Shown: positions 48,684 through 58,432 of the stretch, one piece after another | Layout: each line of letters opens with the position of its first letter | How positions within the stretch are numbered: the first letter of the stretch is position 1 | Source: Hyaloraphidium curvatum | Taxonomy: Eukaryota; Monoblepharomycota; Hyaloraphidiomycetes; Hyaloraphidiales; Hyaloraphidiaceae | Assembly (NCBI GenBank): GCA_025558095.1 | Contig: JAIVFI010000016.1 | Coordinates: 62,001-126,000 of the forward strand | Length of the DNA stretch: 64,000 bases | Reading direction: 5' to 3' | Notes under the pieces: generated by a model | Database searches by the model: none | What the model was told of the DNA's origin: nothing | The model's input: the letters and a program-made list of their open reading frames with translations, nothing else | Position numbers and translations under genes: made by a program

Positions 48684-51600
48684 TCAGTTCCCGAGCCACT
48701 TCCAGATGTATTTCGCCGCCTGCACGAGGGTGCTTTTGCCATGCAGCGCGACAGTCACCTGGCCTCCGGCCCCCGCGCTGAGGAACGGCTGCGTCTTTGC
48801 CGGGATCAAGATCCGGGCGGACACGTATGCCGTTCCGGGGAGGGTCCTTGTCCCGGCATCGGAGATTTCGGCGACCGTTGTGGAAACCCTGCGGATAACG
48901 GCATCAGATCGAGGCGATGGCCGTGCGGCCCGACCCGCTCAAGCTCACGTAAGGTCGGCCGAGAGTCCGGTCCATTTCTCCACGGCCTTGGGCACCCCGA
49001 CGCTGAATACGGGCACCGTCCGTACCTGCGCCGAAGCCCCCTTGGCCGAGTCCACGCCCGCGCAGCTGTTGGCCGCGCACGCCTCCGCGAAGCCGGACCA
49101 GCGCGCGTCGGGGTCCCATGCGGCCCCGACGTTGACCGAGGCGAGGTTGACGTCGAGGAGGGCGGCCTCGCCGGTTCCCACCGAGATGCCGGCGCTCGCG
49201 TGGGCGCCGACGTAGACGCCTTGCACGAGGGAAGGCTTCCCGGACCGGTCCGACGCATCGGGCAGGGGGCCGCACTCCCCTGAAGTCGGAGCTCCAGCGG
49301 CTACGGCAGCTCCCGGAGTCGGCAGCTTGTCGGATCCGTCCGATCCAACCGGTGCTTCCGGTCCTGCATGCGTGGCCTGCGCTTGTGGCTTGCCGTACCC
49401 TCTCGGCTGGGCCTCCGTGCGAGTACTCTTCGCGGGAGCCGGATCCTCGGTCATCCTCCTTGGCTGGGCGTCGTCCGCAGATGGAGCTTCAGATCGGGAG
49501 GCAGGCTCTCGGCCCTCGTCCCCAGCACCATCCCCGCCTGTCTCCGAACTAGATCCTCGAGCCGATCCAGGGGGTGATCCCGTCCCGCCCCCGTCCCCGT
49601 CCCCGGAGGCTGCCATCTTCCACTGGCGGCCCATGTTCGTGCCCGCCGCATAGATGGCCCCCAGCCCGCCGTACAGTGCGCCGTTGATCGCGGCCTGGCC
49701 GATGTCGTCACCCAGCAGCGCGGCGCCTGCCGCCCCCCCCAGGGTGCTCTGGACCGTCTTGTACGCCGTGTCCAGAGCGACACCTCCCACGTCGATGGGA
49801 GCCGAGGGCGGCGGAGTGGGCGACGGCACCACCGCCGACGAGATCTGTGAGACTGCGCCGCCCGCGGCGCCGACCACGAGGCCACCGACCATGGCCTTGC
49901 CGACGCCATCCATCAACGGCCGTCCCTCGACGGCGTTGATCGCCATCGTCGATGCTCCCGCGGAGAGCGAAGCGCTGGCGGCCGCGGAGCCGACGTCCAC
50001 GGCGATCTTGGCCACCCCCTGCACGGATCCCGCCAGCGCCGACACGCCGGCACCCACGGCGGCGCCGATCCCGGCCCCGACGAGCCCCGCGGCAACCCCG
50101 ATCGCGCCGACCTTGAGGAACTCGCCCCATTCCATCCCGCCGTCGCTCAGCGCGGTCCTGACGGTCATCCCGATCCCCGCGGACACCACCGCGCCCCCCA
50201 CGACCGCCGCCAACCCCGCGGTGCACACGCACAGCGCGACGCCGGCGAGGCTGACAGCGACCCCGACGGCGATCTGCACCAGCTTGCGCCACCACGGCCT
50301 GCGGGCTTCCTGCAGCCCCTTGTCGGCGGCGGCGAGGGCGGCGTCCGCGGCCCGGATCCGGCCGGCGATCGCCTCGAGCTCCGCCCCGCCGGCAACGAGC
50401 TGCTCCCGGGCGTGCGCGTAGAGCCCGTCGATCTCCCCGGCCGCCGCGGCCGCGACCTCCCCGTACCTGCGGTCCGACTCGGCCAGCGCCACGGCGAGGT
50501 CCCGCCCCATGCCCTCCCGTGCATCCCGCGCGGCCCCGGCGATCCCCCGAGCGCCGGCATCGAACGCCGCCGAGAGCTCCCCGGTCAGCTCGGCGCCTAC
50601 CTCGCGGATGCGCGCCGCGCAGGCCGCCATCTGGTCGACGCGGGCCGAGGCCATGGCTTCCGCCATGCTCTCGTAGTCGGCCTTGCGGGTCCCGGCGATC
50701 TCGATCCCATGCACGGCCTGCGAGACCCATTCGGCCTGCTGCCGGACGAAGGCCACCAGGGTCTCGGCGGCGTCGTCGCCCGCGGCTTCGAGGCGGAACG
50801 TTTTCTCCCAGATGGCGATCCTCTCGGCCACGAACTCGACCGTCGCATCCCGCGTCCGCAGCACCGCGTCGACGACGATCGATTGCCAGAGCCGCTGCGC
50901 CAGCGACTCGTCGGCCGCGGTCGCCGCCGCCGCGCACCGCCTGCGCACGGCGGAGAAGGCCCGGTTGGCCGCACGGTCGAGCCTGCGGAAGCACGCCGCG
51001 GTATTCTCCGCGTCCAGCAGGACGAACGGCGGCGCGGAAAGCTCCCCGCGCAGGCCTCGGTGCGCCGCGGCGACGGCGAGGGTGTGCGCGGCGAACAGTT
51101 CCGCCGGGGTCGGGATGCGCCCCCCCGCCGCAGCCCCGGCGAGGGCGGCGGGCAGGTCCCACGATCCGAGGCGCTCCTTCAGCTCGGCGGCGTAGACTTG
51201 GCCCGCGGCACGGGCGGCGCCGTGGGCGGCATCGACCGCGGCCGCACGCTGCAGGTCGTACGCGCTCGGGAAGCGGTCGCCTTCGGCATCGGCGAGCCGA
51301 GCCAGGCGGCGGACGTATGGCGCGGGCTCGAAGGGCGCAAAGGCGGGGTCGCAGATGGGGGAGCAGAGTGCGGCGGCCAGCTCGTTGGCGAGCTCAGGGG
51401 CCGATCCCGCATGCGGCCAGACGGCGAAAGAGGCATGGGAGAACAAGGTCTGCCGGTACGGAGTGCGAAACGGCGCGAGTCAGCTGCTCGTGCTTGCTGG
51501 GAGCGCAGCTTTGTAAACGGTGCCGCACCTTCACGCTCTCCTGGTTCCTCCGCAGCACCGTGTCGCCCGCCTGCGCAGCGAGGGCGTCCGCCTGTGCCCG

Positions 51601-52164
51601 ATCGGCCACGCCGGCAAAGTGGACGACGTGCGCCGCGGGCTTGAAGGCCGAGCCGAAGGCGGCAACAAGGGATCCGCTCGCGGCGGCGGGGGCGAGCACC
51701 TCCGAGAGCCACGCCGGGACGGCCGACGGCGCGTTCTCCGCGGCGACGACCACGTGGGCGCCGGCGAGGCAGCCGCGCGGCAGGGCGCCGGGGAACACCG
51801 AGAACACCAGCCAGCGCGGCCGCGGGGCCGGCAGGAGGATGCAGAACGCGTGGGGCTGCGAGGCCGCGCGCAGGTCGGCCGGGGCCGCGAGGCGTGAACC
51901 GTCGCCCAGCAGCGCCGTGGCGAGGCGGCCGGCGACGTCCCACACCTGATGGCACGCGGTGCCTGTGATGGCAATGGGGACCACGGGAACGTTCAGCAGC
52001 GCGATGGCCGGCAGCCCCTCGGCCGTGCGGTCACTCAAAAGTACCGGCACCACGCGGGCACGCCGCTGCCCCGCGACGGCGAACTGCGGCAGCGGCTCCA
52101 GCCCGGCGGGGACCGGCGCCGCGGCGTGGGAGGCATCGGCGGCGATCGGCTCGACGGCGGCCAT
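48684..52164 (-). CDS. Large protein with glycine-zipper membrane-like region, 3 exons
   Basis: ATG 52164 starts an exon reading to RRNQESVK. A ~90-nt intron (GTGCGG...GGCAG) rejoins TLFSHASFAVWPHAG. Intron 48889-48948 then joins SADLT to VSTTVAEISDAGTRTLPG and the end AAKYIWKWLGN at 48684. The protein of about 1,120 residues is alanine-rich. Residues ~330-560 are long helices. After RRPWWRKL come several Gly/Ala-rich hydrophobic segments, e.g. VGVAVSLAGVALCVCTAGLA and VGAIGVAAGLVGAGIGAAVG, with GxxxG zippers. Then follow a charged disordered stretch and an ordered C-terminus. This looks like a membrane-inserting or self-assembling protein. No family is recognised. It is divergent from the GTPase-Hint gene with a 248-bp promoter between. 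Confidence 0.65.
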
Positions 52165-52187
52165 TCTGTCGTGGATGCCTCGCCTGC

Positions 52188-52240
52188 GCAGCTGATCGCA
52201 GCCGAATGCCCGCTGATCGCAGCCGAATGCGATCAGCTGC
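52188..52240. promoter_or_regulatory. Direct and inverted repeat in the divergent promoter
   Basis: A 19-bp unit, GCTGATCGCAGCCGAATGC, occurs perfectly at 52191-52209 and 52212-52230. The block is bordered by a perfect 10-bp inverted repeat, GCAGCTGATC at 52188-52197 and GATCAGCTGC at 52231-52240. It lies 24-76 bp upstream of the minus-strand start and about 170 bp upstream of the plus-strand start. It could be a regulator-binding site for both genes. Confidence 0.5.
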
Positions 52241-52412
52241 TTACGAAACTCATGGTGGCGCGGCGCGTTGAGATTGAGCTGATCGGATTGAGATCCTGGG
52301 AGGTCACAGGGCGTCAGCCAGGTTACTTGAGACCCGCGCCGCCCCGCAATCCCGCAACGTCAAACTCCAATTGTCGGCAGCAGAACCGCAAGCAGGCACC
52401 TCCGGCGTAACG

Positions 52413-55400
52413 ATGCGTGAGTGTCCGCCGCCGCACCGCGGCCGCCCCGCGCTGACGCCCTCCGCAGCCTTCGCTCTGTTCCCGCGGCCCGACATTCTCG
52501 TTGTCGCCGTCGTCCAGCGGGGCGGCGACACGTACACAATCGCAGAGTGGCGCCGGCCCGGCGCTCCGGCGTTCGCCGACATCGACGCCGCCGTCGCGAC
52601 CTCGTGGCGCCCCGCTGCGAGCGGCATCTCGCGCATGGTCTTTGGCGGCCACAGCTTCGACTCGCTCCACGCCGCGCTGCCGCCCGCCGAAGATGGCCAG
52701 CCCCAAGTGCACGTCATGGGCATCCGTCGTGAAGGCATCGAGGTCACCATGGCGTACACGGCGACGTTCTGGCGGCTCCACACCGTGCCGCTGCCCGCCG
52801 TGCCCGCGGCCATCCTGCTGATGGCCGAGGAGACCGCCTCGGCTTCGCCCTCGTCTCTGGGGGCCAACTTCTACCAAGTCATGATCGGCAACTTCGTTGG
52901 GGCCTTCAGGGTCGGCAGCGAGGTCCTGGATCTCGCCCGCGCCCTGAACCCGCCGCGGCGGGACGCCCTGCGCGTGCACGCCCGCGCCATCGGCATCGTC
53001 GACGAGGGCCACCCCAGGCCCGACGACCTGCGGCCGATCCTGGTGCCGAACCAAGCCGGCCTCGAGGCCCTGCGCGGCATGGCCGAGGAGAACGCCTCGG
53101 CCGACCGGCCCGTGCACCCGCAGGCCATCATCGGCAGCGTGCGCAGGGGCAAGACCACGCTCAACAACATCATGCTCCGCATTGCTAACGAGGTCAGCAC
53201 CGACAGGCTCGGCACCACCGAGTACGGCTACTACGACTCGGCGTCGGTGCCCTTTTTCTTCCTCGCCTCCAACGCCGGGAGGTCCGTCACCAGGGGCGTC
53301 CAGGCCTACGCGATCGAGACCTTGAACAGGACCGTGCTCCTCCTGGACTTCGAGGGGTTCGACAGCGAGGCTCCTCACGCCGAGATCGGGGAGCCCGGCC
53401 CGTCGTCCGCCGCGGGCCCCTCCAACGCGCCCGCGCCGACCTGGAACCACGCCAACCGCCGCGAGTTCGACACCCGCCTCTACGCCCTCGCCATCGCCAT
53501 CGCACCCACCGTCGTCTTCAACGCCTCGGGGATCGTGTCGGCCTCGCTCACGCTGGACAGCATCGCGGCTCTGCACGGGTCGGCCCTAAACCGGCGCATC
53601 GTGCCGCCCGGGGGCCGCGGCTCGTCGTTCCTGATGATGGTGATGCAGAACCACCCCGACGTCGGGCACGACTCGAGGCAGGACTTTGGCGCCTGGCTGG
53701 ACCGCAACGGCCGCAGGGCCGTCTTCGCCACCACCTTTGGCGACTACGCCGTGGTCAACGTGCCCGGGCCCGAGATCGACCCCGCCCTCGAGGTGTCCCG
53801 CATGCCGGCGGAGCGGCTGCGCAGGAACGGTTACCTGGGCCAGATCATGCGGGCCTGGGAAACCGCAAGGGAGAACGGGCAGCCCGTGCCGGGCGACCTG
53901 GTCAGGCTGATCGAGGTGGGGTCCCGCGTACGTGTTTGTGGGGTACCGCGGCTCATCCAATGTCGCACGCAGGACTCGACGGCGGCCATCAACGCCACCG
54001 CAAACCTCAACTCGTACGGGCAGGACGACTACCAGACCACGCAGCAGATCCGGAGCCACGCCGCGGCGACGGTCGCGGCGCACCGCGCCGCCCTGGAGGC
54101 CAGGCGCCAGGCCGTCGATGCCACGGCCGACGTCTCGCAGCTCGAGACGGCGCAGGAGCTCAGCGCCTTCCTGCACACGGAGCGGCACCGCGCGATCGGG
54201 AACTTCCGCGCCGTCCCCAACCTCTCGGATCAGCACAGGGCCATGCACGGCAACGCCATCGAGCAGGAAGAGCGCCTCATGTGCGAGCAGGTCGACGCCG
54301 CGGCGGACCTCCTCCTGGCCACCTACGCAGCCGCCTCGCGCCGCCACCTGGCCGCCCTCGTCGACGGGATCCGCAACGCCGTGCCGCCCGCAGCCGACTA
54401 CGTGCCCAGCGCCGCGAACCCGACCGCGGATCCCGCCCGGTTCCGCCAGTGGATCGACGAGCGGCTGCGGAGCTTCGACGGCACGGCAAGGGGGCCCAAC
54501 GACGCCGTCACCGCGGCCAGGGAGCGGCTCGCCAGCGACCTCGGGTCGTTCCTGCGGCTGTACCAGCAGCAGGCGGAGGATTTCCGCCGGGCCGAGCGGC
54601 GCGCGCGGGAGCAGGAGGAGCGGACGCGCCAGGAGCAGGAGCGCATGAGGGCCGAGCGCGAGCGCATGGAGGGGGACCTCAGGGCGCAGGCAGAGCTGCG
54701 GCAGCGGCAGATGGAAGAGCAGGCCCGGCAGGCCGCGGAGGAGCTCGGCCGGGAGAGGGAGGCGGCGGCAGCTCAGCTCCGCGAGGTCAATGCCAGGCAC
54801 ATGCAGGACCTTCGGGATACTCAGGCCGAGATGAGGTCCCAGGCGCAGCAGCAGCTCGAGGAAACCGTGGCCCCGCTCAACCGACGCATCCAGGAGCTTT
54901 CCGCCGACGTCGCACGGGAGACTGCGCGGGCCAACGACCTGCAGCGCCAGGCTGACGAGCTCAGGAACAGGGGCGGATGCTTCGCCTCGTCGTGCACGGC
55001 CGAGCTCGAGGATGGCCGCCGCATCGGCGTGGCCGAACTGCGGGTCGGGGACCACGTGCGCGTTGCGCGCGGGGGATTCGAGCCCGTCGTTGGCTTCTAC
55101 GACGCCGATACCGACGCGGAGCCGTGCTTCCTCGAGGTTGCTTTCGGGCTGCAGGACGGCCAGTCGGGCATGATCACGCTCACTCACAACCACATGGTCA
55201 TCGCCAGCAACGGCAGCGGCCCGGCCTTGCCCATGCAGGCGCACAAGCTGATCCCCGGCACCAGCTTCCTCATGCTCGCGGGGAGCATGGACCCTGTTCC
55301 CGTGGTCTCGGTGCGCGCCTCAGATGTCCGCGGAGCCTACTCCCCCGCCACCCCCGGCGGCACCATTGCCGTCTCGGACCGCGGCCCGGCGGTCGTGGCC

Positions 55401-55631
55401 TCCTGCTACGCTAAGCCCTCGACGTTCAGCAAGCTGGCCTGGGACGACGCCGCGGTGGATGCGGCACTGCACGGGGCGTCGTGGTTGCTGCGCATGTGGT
55501 GGGCCGCATCCGGGTTGGCGGGCTGGCCGTTGGCGGGAGGTGCGGCGGGAACTGGCAAGGCTGGGCCGGGAGTTCGGGCCCTCAAGGCCGCAGCAGCGGC
55601 AGCGTTCTCCTGGATTGGGCTGCTGGACTGA
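52413..55631 (+). CDS. GBP-like GTPase, coiled coil and Hedgehog-type Hint domain fusion
   Basis: About 1,070 residues from ATG 52413. A ~230-residue N-terminal domain precedes the P-loop IIGSVRRGKTTLNNIML (near 240), switch-like SVTRGVQAY, and G3 motif LLLDFEGFD (near 312), the order seen in guanylate-binding/atlastin GTPases. Helices and a long Arg/Glu/Gln coiled coil (~720-850) follow. From GGCFASSCTAELEDG (Cys near 855) the sequence is a Hint domain: ELRVGDHVRV, the TxxH block in ITLTHNHMVI, and GAYSPATPGGTI...ASCYA, which is diagnostic of Hedgehog rather than intein Hints. A hydrophobic tail (LLRMWWAASGLAGWPLAGG, AAAAFSWIGLLD) sits where Hedgehog has its sterol-recognition region. A 48-nt in-frame intron is likely at about 53929-53980 (GTACGT...CGCAG). 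I recall a GTPase-Hint protein, GIN1, from a Glomus fungus with similar order. Confidence 0.88.
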   Translation: MRECPPPHRGRPALTPSAAFALFPRPDILVVAVVQRGGDTYTIAEWRRPGAPAFADIDAAVATSWRPAASGISRMVFGGHSFDSLHAALPPAEDGQPQVHVMGIRREGIEVTMAYTATFWRLHTVPLPAVPAAILLMAEETASASPSSLGANFYQVMIGNFVGAFRVGSEVLDLARALNPPRRDALRVHARAIGIVDEGHPRPDDLRPILVPNQAGLEALRGMAEENASADRPVHPQAIIGSVRRGKTTLNNIMLRIANEVSTDRLGTTEYGYYDSASVPFFFLASNAGRSVTRGVQAYAIETLNRTVLLLDFEGFDSEAPHAEIGEPGPSSAAGPSNAPAPTWNHANRREFDTRLYALAIAIAPTVVFNASGIVSASLTLDSIAALHGSALNRRIVPPGGRGSSFLMMVMQNHPDVGHDSRQDFGAWLDRNGRRAVFATTFGDYAVVNVPGPEIDPALEVSRMPAERLRRNGYLGQIMRAWETARENGQPVPGDLVRLIEVGSRVRVCGVPRLIQCRTQDSTAAINATANLNSYGQDDYQTTQQIRSHAAATVAAHRAALEARRQAVDATADVSQLETAQELSAFLHTERHRAIGNFRAVPNLSDQHRAMHGNAIEQEERLMCEQVDAAADLLLATYAAASRRHLAALVDGIRNAVPPAADYVPSAANPTADPARFRQWIDERLRSFDGTARGPNDAVTAARERLASDLGSFLRLYQQQAEDFRRAERRAREQEERTRQEQERMRAERERMEGDLRAQAELRQRQMEEQARQAAEELGREREAAAAQLREVNARHMQDLRDTQAEMRSQAQQQLEETVAPLNRRIQELSADVARETARANDLQRQADELRNRGGCFASSCTAELEDGRRIGVAELRVGDHVRVARGGFEPVVGFYDADTDAEPCFLEVAFGLQDGQSGMITLTHNHMVIASNGSGPALPMQAHKLIPGTSFLMLAGSMDPVPVVSVRASDVRGAYSPATPGGTIAVSDRGPAVVASCYAKPSTFSKLAWDDAAVDAALHGASWLLRMWWAASGLAGWPLAGGAAGTGKAGPGVRALKAAAAAAFSWIGLLD

Positions 55632-56176
55632 GAGATGCAGAGGCTCGGGTGAAGGTACCACATAGATTTCGAAGAGTCGTCGTGCTGTGTTGCAGTGCAA
55701 GTTTGTAGGAAGTCATCGTTGTCAATCAAGCAACCTTCTGTGCCTTCCAACCCTGAAGTCCTTCCTCGCGCCTAACCGAATCATTGAACTCTATTCTCCT
55801 TTTTGGCAGCGCTCTAATCATCTCTTTGAGGAGTCCGGGAATGTCCTTGCTCGGCCTCAGCGGTGGCCACGGACGCGGACTTGTCGAGATATGATGGGTC
55901 TTTGTCTGTTGTGAACTCCTCGCTCTGCCGCTAACTATCCTTCCGAAGCGTAGATCACGTCCGTCCGCGCTCTCCTCGTCTTGTTTTGATGATTCTGCAG
56001 TCCTCCGACAGACGAAGCACACCTTTGAAACCCGAGTCCACCACCGAGTCCAGGAAAGCCACCGAGGCGTTCCGGCAATCCAGATCCCAGATCAAGTGGC
56101 AGCAGCGTGCCGAGATGCGCATGAGGAAGTCCGGCAGCGTCCTTGCCCTGCGGCGGCGGCGGCGCACTCGGGCGCA
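55632..56176. other. Intergenic with a possible exon remnant
   Basis: The 545 bp between two convergent genes are AT-richer from 55640 to 55990. On the minus strand, about 56150-55970 reads LPDFLMRISARCCHLIWDLD and on through SVAFLDSVVDSGFKGVLRLS, with coding-like third-position GC and an AG acceptor-like site before it. I cannot link it to a start or to either neighbour, so it may be a gene remnant or chance. Confidence 0.3.
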
Positions 56177-56659
56177 CTAGGCCTGGCCGGCCTGGCGCTG
56201 CGCAAAGAGGGCTTCGCGCCTCGCCTGCTCGGCTTCGTTCTCCTTGCGCTCCCATTCGGAGTACGCGGCGTATGTGCGGAACACGGGCCTCTCCACGACC
56301 TCCTTGTCGTACGGCGGCCGCATCATCTCCTGCTTGGTCGGCGGCACCGCCGCGAGCCTCTTGGCCTCCCTCTCGCTGGCAAAGATCCCCTTGATCCCCA
56401 CGCAGCAGTAGTCCCCGAAAACCCCAACGACGTAGACCTTGTCGTGGTCGCCGGCAACGTCCACGTGGCGAGGGAACATGTCGGCCACATCCCCGCCGTG
56501 GCGCTCCTTGGCGGCGCGGGCGGCCTCGGCCTGGTCGGTGAGCAGGATGATGGGGCCTTCGCCCTCGCTTGCGACGACGGGGTAGACGCGCATTGTCGGG
56601 GGACGGCGGTGGGGAGGCGCTTCGGCGACGCGGGTCATTCGGCCCCTCCGCCGAGTCAA
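56177..56659 (-). CDS. Small hypothetical protein
   Basis: An open frame of up to 160 residues; starts at 56659, 56638 or 56593 are all possible. The globular part begins RVYPVVASEGEGPIILLTDQ and continues with KVYVVGVFGDYCCVGIKGIF. It ends in a charged helix, SEWERKENEAEQARREALFA. It has no signal peptide or membrane segment. No family is recognised. The distance to the neighbouring minus-strand gene at 56775 is about 115 bp. Confidence 0.5.
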   Translation of the reverse strand: MTRRRGRMTRVAEAPPHRRPPTMRVYPVVASEGEGPIILLTDQAEAARAAKERHGGDVADMFPRHVDVAGDHDKVYVVGVFGDYCCVGIKGIFASEREAKRLAAVPPTKQEMMRPPYDKEVVERPVFRTYAAYSEWERKENEAEQARREALFAQRQAGQA

Positions 56660-56774
56660 GCTCCCAAGGCAGCTCCGTCCATTCTCCCTGCTGCAGCCCC
56701 CATCTACCCAGTGGTGTTCATTCCATCAATCATTGCCGCTCCCGATCCGCCCAAGAAACCCCCCGCTCCCCGCA

Positions 56775-58306
56775 TCACATCTCCACCGCGCTCCACAGCG
56801 CCCCGAACGCCCCCATCCCCAGCCCCGCCCAGTCCCCCCCGGCCTTGGCCGCCGCCCACGCCGCGCTGGCCGCCGCCGCCGCCCAGGCGAAGGGCTTGGA
56901 GCGGGGGAGCAGGTCTCCGAGGATGTACTTCGCATGCGCGGCCGGAAGGTCAGCGCAAATCGGGAGGGCGGGAGGGAGCGGGACCCACGGTCGCGAGCAT
57001 GCGGTTGATGATGACCACCCTCGAGTAGCGCTCGACGACCATCCCCGCCGCCGCCAGGACCTGGATCAGGAACACGGCCAGCGGGTACCTGCTCACATCC
57101 GCCGCCTTTGTGCCCCTCGCGCGCCGATCGTACGCCGCGAGCGCGCAGTACGCCAGGCGGATGAACATCAGCCCGGTCCAGAGGTACGCGGTGGAGCGGA
57201 CGACGGCCTCGAGGTAGCGGAAGGCCTGGGAGGGAAGGGAGGAAAGGCAGCGGCGGAGGAAGAGGGAGAGGTTGGAGAGGGTGAGCGGGACGAGCGGGGG
57301 AGGGGGCACGGAGGAGCGGCGACGCTTGTCGGTGAGGGTGGCGGCGGTGTCGTGGTGCTGCAGCTTGGCGGGCTTGGATTCCTGCTCGGCGATGACGAAC
57401 CGGTCCCGGCCCTTGTGCGACGACGCCAGGCCCGTCATCGACCTGAAGCTCCCAAGCGCGCCGATGTCGACCGCCGAGTCGATCCTCCTGAGCTTCTCTT
57501 CCTCCTCTTCTTCCTCCTCCTCCTCCGAGTCGGATTCGGACGCCATCGCCCCGGCGCGCTCGAACTGCGCCAGCCGCGCGAGCTCGGCCTCGCGCTCGCG
57601 CTGCTTGCGCATGTCGCGGAGGTAGTGCGCCCAGCGGTTGCGGGATTCGGTTACGGCGAAGGCGAGGGCCTGCATGCGGGACGGGTTGGGTGAGTACGCG
57701 GGGCTTCCGCGTCGCAGGCGTCGTGGGAGGGAGGCGCACCTGCACGGCGTAGCTGACGGCGAACTGCACGAGGTAGAACCTCAGGTACATCCTGAACAAT
57801 GCCGCATGATGAGCTCTCCGGATCCATCCCGCCCGGTCCGGTGACCCACCTCACGAGGCCCATGAAGCTCAAAGGGGCGTCGCGGAAGAAGCTCCCCACG
57901 CACGAGTCGGTGCCCGGGTGGAACTGCGCGCAGTCCTGCATGACTTCGTAGCGCGGGCTGATGCCGGCGGGCCAGATGAGCTTGTCGAGGAAGATGCGGT
58001 CTGTGGGGAAACAGCGAAGCTGTTGAGCCGGACTCGCTGACGTGTCGGTCTTCCCCCTCGCGGCCACCCACACTTGGTCGAGAACGGCCACTTGCTCCTC
58101 CCCCCCGCGTGCAGCAGCGTCATGAGCACCGGCGCTAGCACCAGCACGTAGGCCGCGTCCTCGGTCCGGCGGCGGATCTTGGTCCCGCGGCCGAGCGTGC
58201 GGAGGCCGAGCAGGAGCGCAAAATAGAGGACGGTCTTGGGCGGCAGCGCGGCGGGGTGCAGCTTGGAGAGCAGGCGAGGCACGGCGGGCTTGCTGAGCGA
58301 CGACAT
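56775..58306 (-). CDS. TMEM135-like multi-pass membrane protein, 5 exons
   Basis: ATG 58306 starts MSSLSKPAVPRLLSKLHPAA. Introns lie after WPFSTK (GTGTGG...CACAG), after LSFMGLV (GTGGGT...TTCAG), after SYAVQ (GTGCGC...GCAG) and after INRMLAT (GTGGGT...CGAAG). The spliced product of about 390 residues contains CAQFHPGTDSCVGSFFRDAP, close to the CxxxHPxxxSC core of the TMEM135 Cys-rich N-terminal domain, preceded by DRIFLDKLIWPAGISPRYEV. An acidic poly-Glu loop (SDSEEEEEEEEEEKLRRIDS) and further membrane helices follow, ending AFGALWSAVEM. TMEM135 proteins act in peroxisomes and mitochondria. The poly-Glu insertion is unusual. The 5' flank now holds a retrotransposon fragment. Confidence 0.65.
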
Positions 58307-58354
58307 GGCGGTTCGGCGGCGGATGCGCGGCGGGAACGGGATGGGTGATTGGTG

Positions 58355-58432
58355 CCTTTGAACGTTGTGTGTAATGAGGAGCTAGCAATCCCACCTTTGA
58401 ACGTTGTGTGTAATGAGGAGCTAGCAATCCCA
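58355..58432. repeat. Two tandem 39-bp units at the 3' border of the truncated retrotransposon
   Basis: Units 58355-58393 and 58394-58432 are identical. Each contains 12 bp that are absent at the border of the full-length copy (CCTTTGAACGTT, presumed target flank) plus the last 27 bp of the element. Thus both element end and host flank were duplicated together. Confidence 0.85.

Noticed and set aside
52371-52412. Upstream extension of the GTPase-Hint gene
   Set aside because: The frame is open, but it would start at TTG; the ATG at 52413 is the first credible start.
54975-55450. Intein in the GTPase gene
   Set aside because: The Hint is C-terminal with no C-extein, lacks a terminal His-Asn plus Cys/Ser, and has the Hedgehog ASCYA block, so it is not a protein-splicing intein.
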